Source: G963664225 sp964538065
GTDB taxonomy: Bacteria > Verrucomicrobiota > Verrucomicrobiia > Limisphaerales > UBA1319
Assembly: GCA_964538065.1 (NCBI GenBank)
Contig: CAZIDG010000014.1
Location: 1 to 64,000 of the forward strand
Length of the DNA stretch: 64,000 bases
Direction: 5' to 3'
The translations under genes were made by a program, and so were the position numbers. This document shows positions 17,858 to 26,188 of this stretch, piece after piece (the first letter of the stretch is position 1; the number at the start of each line of letters is the position of its first letter). The notes beneath the pieces are model-generated. The model had not been told where the DNA came from and ran no database searches. It was given only the letters and a program-made list of their open reading frames with translations.

Positions 17858-18933
17858 GTCGTCGCACCATTATTCCTTTTGGCCCGCAACACCCCGTTTT
17901 CCCCGAACCGATCCAACTGCGATTGGTGCTTGAGGATGAAAAAGTTGTGGAAGCCCTTCCCGCCGTTGGCTATGTCCATCGCGGCCTGGAAAAACTCGCC
18001 GAGCAGAAGGACTACGTCCAGGACGTCTATTTGATCGAGCGCATTTGCGGCATTTGCAGCTTCATGCACTCGATGAACTATTGCCAGGGCATTGAGCAAT
18101 TGATGGGGGTGCAGATTCCCGACCGCGCGCGCTTTCTGCGTGTGATCTGGGCGGAAGTGCACCGCATGCACAGCCATCTGTTGTTCCTGGGCCTGCTGGC
18201 GGATGCTTTTGGGTTTGAAAACCTCTTCATGCAATGTATGCGCTGCCGCGAGGATGTGCTCGATGTCATGGAAATGACGGCGGGCAACCGCATCCTCCTG
18301 ACCGCGTGCTCCATTGGTGGTGTGCGCAAGGACATCCCCACCGAACATCTGGGCGCCATCATCAAGGCGTTGGACAAGGTGTCGGAGCAAATGAAGGATC
18401 TGCGTCCTGCCTTTGCCAATGATTACACCGTCAAGACGCGTCTCATTGACGTGGGTGTGCTGAGCAAGGAGAAAGCCCACGAATTGGGCGCTGTCGGTCC
18501 TGTGGCCCGGGCCAGCGGACTGGTCATGGATTTGCGCACCACCGGCTATGCGGCCTACAAGGAACTCGGTTTTGAGCCGATTATGGAAACCGCCGGCGAT
18601 AGCTATGCGCGCATGCTCATTCGCCTGCGCGAACTCGACCAGTCCATGGAACTGGTTCGCAAGGCGATCTCGATGCTGCCGGAAGGCCCGATCGCCACGC
18701 CCATCAAAGGCAACCCCAACGGGGAGGTGGCGGCCCGCATTGAGCAACCGCGCGGTGAGTTGCTGTTTTTCATCAAGGGCAATGGCACGAAAAACCTGGA
18801 TCGTTTCCGTGCGCGCACCCCAACCTTTGCGAACCTGGCGCCGTTGCTGCACATGCTGCCCGGCTACCAGTTGGCGGATGTGCCCGTGATTGTCATCAGC
18901 ATCGACCCCTGCATCAGCTGCACGGAGCGATAA
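17854..18933 (+). CDS. echE: Ech-type [NiFe] hydrogenase large (catalytic) subunit
   Basis: This subunit holds the NiFe active site that reduces protons or oxidises H2. Both nickel-binding CxxC motifs are intact: Cys65/Cys68 in ERICGICSFMHS and Cys353/Cys356 in DPCISCTER. NuoD of complex I lacks these cysteines, so this is a true hydrogenase of group 4 and not a respiratory complex fragment. The protein ends three residues after the last ligand, with no C-terminal extension to be removed by a maturation protease. No hyp maturation genes are in the window. Confidence 0.95.
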   Translation: MSRRTIIPFGPQHPVFPEPIQLRLVLEDEKVVEALPAVGYVHRGLEKLAEQKDYVQDVYLIERICGICSFMHSMNYCQGIEQLMGVQIPDRARFLRVIWAEVHRMHSHLLFLGLLADAFGFENLFMQCMRCREDVLDVMEMTAGNRILLTACSIGGVRKDIPTEHLGAIIKALDKVSEQMKDLRPAFANDYTVKTRLIDVGVLSKEKAHELGAVGPVARASGLVMDLRTTGYAAYKELGFEPIMETAGDSYARMLIRLRELDQSMELVRKAISMLPEGPIATPIKGNPNGEVAARIEQPRGELLFFIKGNGTKNLDRFRARTPTFANLAPLLHMLPGYQLADVPVIVISIDPCISCTER

Positions 18934-18973
18934 ACCAGAGGCAACAAGGTGATTTTTTAGGAACTGGCCAGTT

Positions 18974-19276
18974 ATGGAAATGTTGAAAAACGTGTTGCGG
19001 AACGCACTTAGCAAGCCGGTCACCCGGTTGTATCCTTTCGAGGTCCGGGAGCCTTTTGACGCCACCCGCGGGCAATTGGTCATGGATCCGAAGGACTGCA
19101 CCTATTGCGGCGTGTGTGCCAAGAAGTGCCCGACCAATGCGATCACCGTTCTTCGCAAGCCCGGCAAGTCCTGGACTCTCCAGCCGCACCAATGCATCCT
19201 CTGCGGCTACTGCATCGAGTCCTGTCCCAAGGACTGTCTGAGCATGGACAAGCATCACCGCGCACCAGCGGCTTGA
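18974..19276 (+). CDS. echF: Ech-type hydrogenase ferredoxin-like subunit (NuoI-like)
   Basis: This 100-residue protein carries two [4Fe-4S] clusters, with ligands Cys42, 45, 48 and 52 and Cys74, 77, 80 and 84, each set in the CxxCxxCxxxC pattern. It is the entry point for electrons from soluble ferredoxin in Ech hydrogenases. It lies 40 bases after echE and is the last gene of the operon, followed by a strong terminator. Confidence 0.92.
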   Translation: MEMLKNVLRNALSKPVTRLYPFEVREPFDATRGQLVMDPKDCTYCGVCAKKCPTNAITVLRKPGKSWTLQPHQCILCGYCIESCPKDCLSMDKHHRAPAA

Positions 19277-19295
19277 TCCCACCCGATCTTTTCAG

Positions 19296-19330
19296 GGCAG
19301 CGGACCATCGGTCCCCTGCCTTTTTTTTTA
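19296..19330 (+). terminator. Rho-independent terminator of the ech operon
   Basis: A near-perfect 11-base-pair hairpin with one mismatch (GGCAGCGGACC at 19296-19306, then GGTCCCCTGCC at 19310-19320) is followed by nine T. It sits between the convergent echF and sugar permease genes and acts on the plus strand. Confidence 0.88.
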
Positions 19331-19360
19331 CCCGTCTCCGGGCAGGCCTCAAAGGTGGAT

Positions 19361-20413
19361 TCAGGCGTTGGCGTGTGACTGACGCCAGCGATCGATCCCG
19401 ACAGCGACAATGATTACAGCCCCAATGATGATCTCCTGCATGTAATTGGGCCACTCCATCTGATTGGAGCCGTTGCGCAACACCGCCATGATCAATGCGC
19501 CGATCATGGAGCCCATGACACTCCCCACGCCACCGCTCAAGCTCGCCCCTCCGATCACCACCGCGGCAATGACATCCAACTCCAGTCCATTCGCGCTGGT
19601 GGGATCCCCCTGGCGCAACCGGGCCAATTGCATCAGGCCAGCCAACCCGAAGAACAAACCCGCGACACGGTAGATTGATGCCTTAAGCCAGGCGGTGCGG
19701 ATGCCGCACAGCCGGGCTGTCGTCTCATTGGAGCCCAGCGCAAAGACATGCCGCCCAAAAACGGTTCGCCGCATGACCAGGGCCATGATGATGGCGAGGC
19801 CCAGCACCAGCCAGACACCCGTCGATGGCAGCCAGCCGTTGGGATCGGGATCCGCGAGCAGGCCGTTGATGATGGGCACGGTGGAATCGTGAACGCATTG
19901 CCCCACTGAGAGTCCGGGCTCGGCCAGGCGGCTGGAAAACTCATCGGTGTAATTCACGGTCTGATTCTGGCCGAACCACTTGGCCGTGCCACGGGCAATT
20001 CCCATCATGCCCAGAGTGACGATAAAGGGATTGATGCGCGCTCCTGCCACGATTCCACCAATGATTGCCCCGCACAGCCATCCGCTCAGCAACGCAGCGA
20101 GCACGACCACCGGCAGGGAGAAGCCCTTTTGCACCAGCAGCGCCCCGATGACACTGGTCAGGGCCACCACGGAGCCGATGCTCAAATCAATGCCCCCACT
20201 GACAATGATGAGCGTCATCCCCAAGGCTCCAATGGCAACAATTACCGTCTGGGTGAGGATGATTTTGAAATTAGCGATGGACAGGAACGACGGGCGCACC
20301 GTGCCATCCATGGCAAAAAAGCCAATCACAAGCACCAGCCCCAGGAAGGGGCCGAAGGAATTCAGCAACGATTGAAGGTTGAATCGGGATCCGGATGTTG
20401 AAGGTTTTTCCAT
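19361..20413 (-). CDS. Ribose-type sugar ABC transporter permease
   Basis: This 350-residue membrane protein belongs to the RbsC/XylH/AraH permease family. Typical stretches are TLIIVSGGIDLSIGSVVAL, INPFIVTLGMMGIARG and AVVIGGASLSGGVGSVMG. It forms the membrane channel for the ATPase (starting six bases downstream of that gene) and the periplasmic binding protein further upstream. The sugar cannot be told from sequence; members of this family carry ribose, xylose, galactose and related sugars. It is the last gene of the run that begins with the proteasome locus. Confidence 0.9.
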   Translation of the reverse strand: MEKPSTSGSRFNLQSLLNSFGPFLGLVLVIGFFAMDGTVRPSFLSIANFKIILTQTVIVAIGALGMTLIIVSGGIDLSIGSVVALTSVIGALLVQKGFSLPVVVLAALLSGWLCGAIIGGIVAGARINPFIVTLGMMGIARGTAKWFGQNQTVNYTDEFSSRLAEPGLSVGQCVHDSTVPIINGLLADPDPNGWLPSTGVWLVLGLAIIMALVMRRTVFGRHVFALGSNETTARLCGIRTAWLKASIYRVAGLFFGLAGLMQLARLRQGDPTSANGLELDVIAAVVIGGASLSGGVGSVMGSMIGALIMAVLRNGSNQMEWPNYMQEIIIGAVIIVAVGIDRWRQSHANA

Positions 20414-20419
20414 GGATGA

Positions 20420-21916
20420 TTATTCAGCGTTTTGGCCGATGGCGGCCTGCATGATGGTCTGTTCCGTCCAGGCGGTCGCCGGGCGCACATCACCCAGGCC
20501 GCCACGGCACATGACCGCGATGGTATCACACACCCCCAGCAATTCAGGCAGGTAGGAACTGACAAAAATGATGGCCTTACCCTGCGCGGCGAGCTGGGTG
20601 ATCAACTTGTATATCTGCGCCTTGCTGCCTACGTCAATCCCCCGGGTGGGTTCATCCAGCAGAAGCACCCGGGCCTCGTGATGCAGGAGGCGTCCCAACG
20701 CCACCTTTTGCTGATTGCCACCGGAAAGAGCCCCGATGCTCTGTGAGGGTCCGCGCGCACGAATGGCCAGGCGCTCCATCCATGTCCTGGCAGCCGCATC
20801 CTGCCGTTGGGACCCAATCAGGCCGAAACGTGAAAACGGCTCCCAGCGTGTTGCCAGGAGGTTTTCCGCCACGGTTCGATTGAGCATCAATCCCTCCTCC
20901 TTGCGGTTTTCGCTCAGCAGCCCCACGCCACGCGCCAGGCTGACAGAGGGCCGCGGGCGCCCCATGGCCTGCTGGTCCAACAAGACGAAACCACCAGCAA
21001 GAGGATCAAGGCCAAAGCAGGCACGCAGCATTTCGGTGCGCCCGGCGCCAATCAAGCCAGCGACTCCAAGAATTTCACCTTCATGCAAGGTCAACGACGC
21101 ATTTTGAGGCTTCGCACGCCCCGACAGGGCGCGTAATTCGAACACCGGCTTGCCCATGGGATGGGGTTGTCGTGGATAGATATCGGCAATTTCACGTCCC
21201 ACCATCCACTTGATGATCCCGGATATCGGCGCCTCCCGCATGAGCCCGGAGCCGACGGTTTGTCCATCACGAAGCACGGTAAAGCGGTCGGCAACACGCT
21301 GGCATTCCTCCAAAAAATGACTGATGTAGATGATACTGACTCCGCGGTCACGCAAACGGTGGATCACCCGGAACAGGTTTTCAATATCCATCCGTGTCAG
21401 GCTGCTGGTGGGCTCATCAAGGATCAACACCCGGGGTTCGGCAAGCAGTGCACGGGCAATCTCAACCAATTGTTGCTCGGCAATGGGGCGTGTCCCCGCA
21501 GGTGCATCCAGAGGCAATCCTTCATGGCATAGATCCGCCAGCGCCTGGCGGGCCAGGGAACGACGACGGGCCAGGTTGAGCCACCCCCATCGTGAGGGCT
21601 CCACACCCAGCATGATGTTTTCCTCAATGCTCAGGTGCGGCGCCAGGTTCAATTCCTGGTAAATCATGGCGACCCCCTGGCGCCGGGCGTCAAGCGGGTT
21701 GGAAGGCAGATAGGGTCGACCCTCAAGCTCGATGCAACCCTTGTCAGGGCGGTGGGCTCCGCTGAGCACCTTCATGAGGGTGCTCTTGCCTGCACCATTC
21801 TCGCCGATCAACGCCATGACCTCGCCCGGCGCCACGTCAAGATCCACACCCCGCAGTGCCTGGGTCGCCCCAAAGGACTTCGTCACACCACTGATATGCA
21901 ACCGCGGATCAGACAT
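20420..21916 (-). CDS. Sugar ABC transporter ATP-binding protein (RbsA/XylG type, two ATPase domains)
   Basis: This 498-residue protein has two fused nucleotide-binding domains, the mark of the carbohydrate uptake transporter 2 (CUT2) class. The N-terminal one has a full Walker A (GENGAGKST), and the C-terminal one has the degenerate GLIGAGRTE plus signature LSGGNQQKVALGRLL and LLLDEPTRGIDVGSK. The gene is between the binding protein and permease genes, so the three make one complete importer. Confidence 0.93.
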   Translation of the reverse strand: MSDPRLHISGVTKSFGATQALRGVDLDVAPGEVMALIGENGAGKSTLMKVLSGAHRPDKGCIELEGRPYLPSNPLDARRQGVAMIYQELNLAPHLSIEENIMLGVEPSRWGWLNLARRRSLARQALADLCHEGLPLDAPAGTRPIAEQQLVEIARALLAEPRVLILDEPTSSLTRMDIENLFRVIHRLRDRGVSIIYISHFLEECQRVADRFTVLRDGQTVGSGLMREAPISGIIKWMVGREIADIYPRQPHPMGKPVFELRALSGRAKPQNASLTLHEGEILGVAGLIGAGRTEMLRACFGLDPLAGGFVLLDQQAMGRPRPSVSLARGVGLLSENRKEEGLMLNRTVAENLLATRWEPFSRFGLIGSQRQDAAARTWMERLAIRARGPSQSIGALSGGNQQKVALGRLLHHEARVLLLDEPTRGIDVGSKAQIYKLITQLAAQGKAIIFVSSYLPELLGVCDTIAVMCRGGLGDVRPATAWTEQTIMQAAIGQNAE

Positions 21917-21960
21917 GGAAATGCGTTGTGTCGTCCAGACCGCCTGTCACAGGCACAGCC

Positions 21961-22950
21961 CTATTTCTCGAGATACTGGCGGATGGGGGGATTCAGCAGC
22001 TCGAGAATGGCTGCATCGGCCATGTTGTCATGGGTTACCAAGGTCACGCCAGTATCGACCACCTTCTCCACCTTCTGACCCTGAAGATGCCGCACGAGGG
22101 TCATGGTCCCCAAATACCCCATGCGGAAGGGATTTTGAACGATGAGCCCCTGCAAATCACCCTTCTTGAGGGCGTCCACGGACTGCGCATTGGCATCGAA
22201 TCCGACGAACTTGATCGCCCCACCCGCCTTGTGCACGTCGCGCAAGGCCAGGAGCATTCCAATGGTGGAGGTTTCATTCGGGCAAAACACACCATTGGCC
22301 TCACGGGCATAGCGGTTGAGGATGTTCTGGGAGGCCTGATAGGCCGTATCGCGGGTGGCGCCTGCGTACTGGTTCGTGGTCAGCAACTGGATGCCGGGAA
22401 ACCGGGCGATGGCCTTGAGAAAACCAGCCTCGCGCAGGTCGGTGCTGGCTGAGCCCACCTGGTAGCGCAGGAGGATCACCTTCCCCCTGCCCTCGAGCAA
22501 CCTGCCCAGGCACTCCGCCGCCATTTCACCGCCCTTGACATTATCGGTGGCCACATAGCTGGCAGGCGCCTCGGATTTCAGGCTTGAATCAATGATCACC
22601 ACGGGGATCTTGGAGCGCACAGCCGTCTCCGTGGGGGCCACCAGGGCCTGGGAATCGAGGGGGGCAAGCACCATGCCATTCACACGACGTGCCACGAAGC
22701 TTTCCACAACCTGGATTTGCTGGTCACGATCATCCTCGCGGAAGGGACCTTTCCAAATCAGGTTGAGGCCCACCCCCTGGGCTGAGAGTTCCTGCCGCGC
22801 CTTCTCCGCGCCTGCATGAATGGATTTCCAGTACTCGTGAGTGGTGCCTTTGGGAATGACAGCGATGGTATAGTTCTTCTCTGCGGCCTTGATCACTGGG
22901 GTCAACGCCAGCACAGCCAAAAGCAGCCAGGAGCGTAGTAGTGGGTGCAT
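21961..22950 (-). CDS. Sugar ABC transporter periplasmic binding protein (RbsB-like)
   Basis: The mature protein has a type I periplasmic-binding fold: YTIAVIPKGTTHEYWKSIHAG at the start, MVLAPLDSQAL and PVVIIDSSL in the first lobe, and IKFVGFDANAQSVDALKKGD in the second. A signal peptide (MHPLLRSWLLLAVLALTPVIKAA) sets the start at 22950; an earlier in-frame start would precede the signal peptide with 24 extra residues. The start is 68 bases after pafA, which makes cotranscription with the proteasome operon possible. Ligand unknown. Confidence 0.9.
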   Translation of the reverse strand: MHPLLRSWLLLAVLALTPVIKAAEKNYTIAVIPKGTTHEYWKSIHAGAEKARQELSAQGVGLNLIWKGPFREDDRDQQIQVVESFVARRVNGMVLAPLDSQALVAPTETAVRSKIPVVIIDSSLKSEAPASYVATDNVKGGEMAAECLGRLLEGRGKVILLRYQVGSASTDLREAGFLKAIARFPGIQLLTTNQYAGATRDTAYQASQNILNRYAREANGVFCPNETSTIGMLLALRDVHKAGGAIKFVGFDANAQSVDALKKGDLQGLIVQNPFRMGYLGTMTLVRHLQGQKVEKVVDTGVTLVTHDNMADAAILELLNPPIRQYLEK

Positions 22951-23018
22951 GAATGCGACCCTACGCAATGCACTTCTGGATTTCAATGATTTTGCGCACC
23001 CGGACCGTGTCAACGCGG

Positions 23019-24422
23019 TCAAGGCTCAAGCACCTGTTTGAGTTGGCGCATCCAGATTTTCGCCTCAACCGGCGACGGATTAAAGGGGTTCTGAAGCGTC
23101 AGGGAACTCACGCCCTCCACATCAATGACTTCCCAATCCACGAAATAGCGGACATCCTGGTTTTGAAGCAGGCGAATCAGTTCGGAACGGACTGCGGCGC
23201 GCGTGTTGGCAGGCGGCTGCATCGATACACGGGTAATCTCTGGGGGGGGAACCTGCCATTCCACAGGGGTCTGTTCCAGGGCAAGCCCCAGGCTGCGCAG
23301 GGGGTCAATGACATGATACTCCAGCCCCTGAGACTTAAGCCAGGGATCATACCAGGATAGCTTCTCCTGCTCGACAAACCTGGTAAACAACCACCGTTTC
23401 GTGATCCAGTCCACCTTGCCCACAAGAGCCTCGGGACGCTTGGCCAGGTCCACCAGGGTGCTTTTCCAGATGTTCAGGAGACCATCGGTTTCGACATCCC
23501 GTCCCGCATACTCGGCCCGGGCGACCTCGTAGTACTGGAGCAGCAACTCCACAGCATCCTCCTGCCTGCCATTGGCAAGATTCACCAGCCAGGGGCCATC
23601 GGGATTGTGAGACAGGCCACGAAACGTGTTCACGGCATCCGCCAGGACAATCTTGGGCAGATTACCCCTCTCCAGCAGATCCAGGACCAGGGCGGTGGTC
23701 CCGACCTTCAACAACAGCGCAGTCGCCAGGACATTGGTATCGCCATGGAGCAGGTGCAAACGCCGATACACACGACCGTCCGCCAGCGGTTCATCCCGTG
23801 TATTGATGATGGCCCGGTTGAACTGCACCCATTCGAACAGGTCGTTGTTGATGAAATCCGCGCGCTGGCTGATCTGAAAAATGCCGGGCACCTGGTAGGA
23901 ATGAGGATCCCCCCGGTATTCCGCGCCTGGCGCCGTCGCCTCCCGTCCCGCACCCGTGTAAAGCACACGCAACGTGAGAAAAGCCAGCAAGGAAAGTACA
24001 TTGGATTCGGTCAGCGGAGCGAAGCGGTGAACCAGGTAATTCTCATGGCAGCCGAAGGTGGCCCCGGAATAGGCATCCACATTATTGCGAACGAAGCCGC
24101 AATGCTCTGTCATATGCAGACCGCGCAGGGCGCTCATCAATATGTAATCGCCAGCCCGGTCATATCGCAGAATATCCAACAGGGAGAGGCATTCCGGTGT
24201 GCAATACTCCAGGTGCCCCATGTCGACGTAGCAGCGGCCGCCATTGAATAAAAACCCGCCGTTGCCGGCCGGCTCATCCCAATCGCGCTGGTGCAAATCA
24301 GCCAGGCCAAAGCGGTTTTTCTCAAAAATCCAATTCCGCACCCGACTGACAACACCAGCAGGGCCCGCCGGTTCGTTGGTCAGGCAGCCATATTCGGTTT
24401 CCAATCCGGCAATGCGATTCAT
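23019..24422 (-). CDS. pafA: PafA-type UBact/Pup--protein ligase
   Basis: PafA uses ATP to activate the C-terminal glutamate of Pup or UBact and join it to lysines of target proteins. This 467-residue protein opens with IAGLETEYG, the Mg/ATP-binding Glu motif, and has NGGRCYVDMGHLEYCTPE with the likely catalytic base Asp67. YGATFGCHENYLVH-like sequence, SQRADFINNDLFE, IINTRDEP and RRLHLLHGDTN follow, and the small C-terminal domain ends with PFNPSP. It lacks the extra loop found in Dop. DWITKRWLFTRF closely resembles the actinobacterial PafA pattern. It is the last gene of the proteasome set, 74 bases after the alpha-subunit gene. Confidence 0.92.
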   Translation of the reverse strand: MNRIAGLETEYGCLTNEPAGPAGVVSRVRNWIFEKNRFGLADLHQRDWDEPAGNGGFLFNGGRCYVDMGHLEYCTPECLSLLDILRYDRAGDYILMSALRGLHMTEHCGFVRNNVDAYSGATFGCHENYLVHRFAPLTESNVLSLLAFLTLRVLYTGAGREATAPGAEYRGDPHSYQVPGIFQISQRADFINNDLFEWVQFNRAIINTRDEPLADGRVYRRLHLLHGDTNVLATALLLKVGTTALVLDLLERGNLPKIVLADAVNTFRGLSHNPDGPWLVNLANGRQEDAVELLLQYYEVARAEYAGRDVETDGLLNIWKSTLVDLAKRPEALVGKVDWITKRWLFTRFVEQEKLSWYDPWLKSQGLEYHVIDPLRSLGLALEQTPVEWQVPPPEITRVSMQPPANTRAAVRSELIRLLQNQDVRYFVDWEVIDVEGVSSLTLQNPFNPSPVEAKIWMRQLKQVLEP

Positions 24423-24496
24423 AACGTGAGCCGCGCACGCGTTGGGAGAGGCATCATGCCAATATGCATCGGTTTCGCCAAAAAGGCGAACGACGG

Positions 24497-25243
24497 TCAG
24501 TTCGCGAGGCCGAGGCGTTTCAACGTCAGCGGTTCATAGCGAACAGCATGGGCCTCACTGCGATTAAGCAGGGCAATTTCCACCACTTTCCCCTGCGTTT
24601 TTGCCCGCCAACCCTGTCTTCGGACATCAGGAGGGGGCACCCCTTCGCCAAAGGATGGGTCATGATCCAACAACCACCAGGCCTGCAACAGCAGATCCAC
24701 AATTCCAGCCATGTCTCCGGCTGTGTCGAGCTGGGAAACGATCCAATTCTGAGCCGGGGCTTCGCTTTCAACGCGGGGGGCAGCCACCTGAACCGGCCCC
24801 GTGGCCACTTCGAAGGCCCCATCATAATGCACACGCATGAGGAGATCCTGAGACGGCGAACGCCCGACTTCGGTCATGATGAACTCAACCAGAAATGGGG
24901 CGCTGTAAACCTGTTCGAAGTTGGATTTAAGCTGGGGACCCAATCCAAAACCCACCAATCGTCTGAGACTGACATCTTCGGGCGCCCTGGTAAACGATTC
25001 GAGATGGGCGGCATCGATGGCAGCCTGACGCACTTTTTCCATGTCGGCAGGATGTCCCAAACCTGCCAAGGCATGACGGTCAAAGATTTCAAACACCTTG
25101 GATTGGCCATGGCCAACGCCCAACAGCAGGATGCCGCCAGCAAAACTGACAGCCAGGACAGGGGTACCCTGCTTGAGTTGCTCCCGCACATACTCACGCC
25201 GGTTGGCAATGGCATCAAGCCAGCGGTAGGGTTCGTCAATCAT
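24497..25243 (-). CDS. prcA: 20S proteasome alpha subunit
   Basis: The alpha subunits form the outer rings of the 20S core, gate the chamber and dock the ATPase. The protein keeps the bacterial alpha pattern: MIDEPYRWLDAIANRREYVRE in place of the usual N-terminal helix, then TPVLAVSFAGGILLLG, KVFEIFDRHALAGLG and a final beta sandwich. It has no N-terminal catalytic Thr. At about 248 residues it is normal in length. The start at 25243 overlaps the end of the beta-subunit gene by eight bases; an open frame upstream is discarded. The sequence is strongly diverged from actinobacterial PrcA, so the call leans on context as well. Confidence 0.87.
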   Translation of the reverse strand: MIDEPYRWLDAIANRREYVREQLKQGTPVLAVSFAGGILLLGVGHGQSKVFEIFDRHALAGLGHPADMEKVRQAAIDAAHLESFTRAPEDVSLRRLVGFGLGPQLKSNFEQVYSAPFLVEFIMTEVGRSPSQDLLMRVHYDGAFEVATGPVQVAAPRVESEAPAQNWIVSQLDTAGDMAGIVDLLLQAWWLLDHDPSFGEGVPPPDVRRQGWRAKTQGKVVEIALLNRSEAHAVRYEPLTLKRLGLAN

Positions 25244-26018
25244 GCGATGAAAGCCATGCGGCCTGTTGTTCCTCGGACACGGTGATGATGCCGTCAGGCC
25301 GCAATAGTTTGATGGTGGCAAAAGACTTTTCACCCGGGCTCACGCCTCCGGTGGCACTGTCCAGTTCAGAGGCCACCATGAGCATTCGAAGGGCAAGGGC
25401 CACGGCAGCCTGCAGGTTCATTTGCACAGGGGGGGGATTTCCAAAATGGTGCTGAAAGCCCAGTATGCTGCGAATAGTCAGGGCGCCAGACCCCGAGGCG
25501 GCATAGTCCACGGCATGAAACTGCGCGCCCAATGGATCATAAAAATGAATCTCGGGCCGTGACGGCTCTGAAGTGGCATTGACGCCCGCGAAAATCGGCA
25601 TGACGACCCCGATCCCCTGCATCGTCATGGGCAGATTGTCACGCAACAAACGGGCAAGCGAACGCACCCTGGCCGGAAGGCTCAGGGCCTGTAACTGGCT
25701 GCGACGGTAATATTCGAAGGAGGTCTGAAGCACCCGCACCATTTCAAAGGCCATCGCCGGCACTCCGGCAATGGCCAGAAGGCTCGTGGCATCCAATTCA
25801 ATGACCTTTTCAATGCGATCGGTGACGATGACATTCCCGGCCGTGGCCCGCCGGTCACCAGCCATCAGGATGCCCTCGGCACAATGAAAGGCAAACACCG
25901 TGGTACCCTGCGTCTGAATGGGCACAGAATCGCTGCTGGTGCGCCAGAGGGGCATTTGCCGGCTGGCCACCAGCGATATGAAATCACCCGCGATCTCCCT
26001 GGGATTGGAATCACTCAT
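25236..26018 (-). CDS. prcB: 20S proteasome beta subunit (catalytic)
   Basis: This is the N-terminal-nucleophile protease subunit of the 20S core. The propeptide of 38 residues ends IQTQG, and cleavage would expose Thr39 of TTVFAFHCAEG. Counting from that Thr as residue 1, Asp17 (AGDRRAT) and Lys33 (RIEKVIEL) fall exactly on the catalytic positions of known proteasome beta subunits, so the enzyme should be active. The start codon overlaps the UBact stop (ATGA), and its end overlaps the alpha-subunit start, which suggests coupled translation of tag and core. Confidence 0.93.
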   Translation of the reverse strand: MSDSNPREIAGDFISLVASRQMPLWRTSSDSVPIQTQGTTVFAFHCAEGILMAGDRRATAGNVIVTDRIEKVIELDATSLLAIAGVPAMAFEMVRVLQTSFEYYRRSQLQALSLPARVRSLARLLRDNLPMTMQGIGVVMPIFAGVNATSEPSRPEIHFYDPLGAQFHAVDYAASGSGALTIRSILGFQHHFGNPPPVQMNLQAAVALALRMLMVASELDSATGGVSPGEKSFATIKLLRPDGIITVSEEQQAAWLSSHD

Positions 26019-26185
26019 TCGCCAGTGCGCTGACGGTATCGTTTGGCCTGGTCGGGATCGACCTTGCGCATGCGTTTCAGCAATTCATCGATATTGGGTT
26101 TATCCACCTTGGGAATGCCCGGTCCCTCCCCTCCACCGGACGGTCCAGGGACCACAGGCCTGGTTCGCTGTAATTGATCAGGCAT
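26015..26185 (-). CDS. ubact: UBact (Pup-like protein modifier)
   Basis: This small gene encodes 56 residues, beginning MPDQLQRTRPVVPGPSGG and ending RYRQRTGE. It matches the UBact family, the Pup-like modifier of several Gram-negative phyla: a Pro/Gly-rich, disordered N-terminal half, then NIDELLKRMRKVDPDQAKRY and the conserved C-terminus. Because the last residue is already Glu, it would not need deamidation before ligation by PafA. The ATG lies three bases after the dop stop with GAGG just ahead of it, and the TGA overlaps the prcB start (ATGA). Such a short gene is easily missed by gene finders. Conjugation to target lysines is inferred from the family. Confidence 0.93.
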   Translation of the reverse strand: MPDQLQRTRPVVPGPSGGGEGPGIPKVDKPNIDELLKRMRKVDPDQAKRYRQRTGE

Positions 26186-26188
26186 ACC

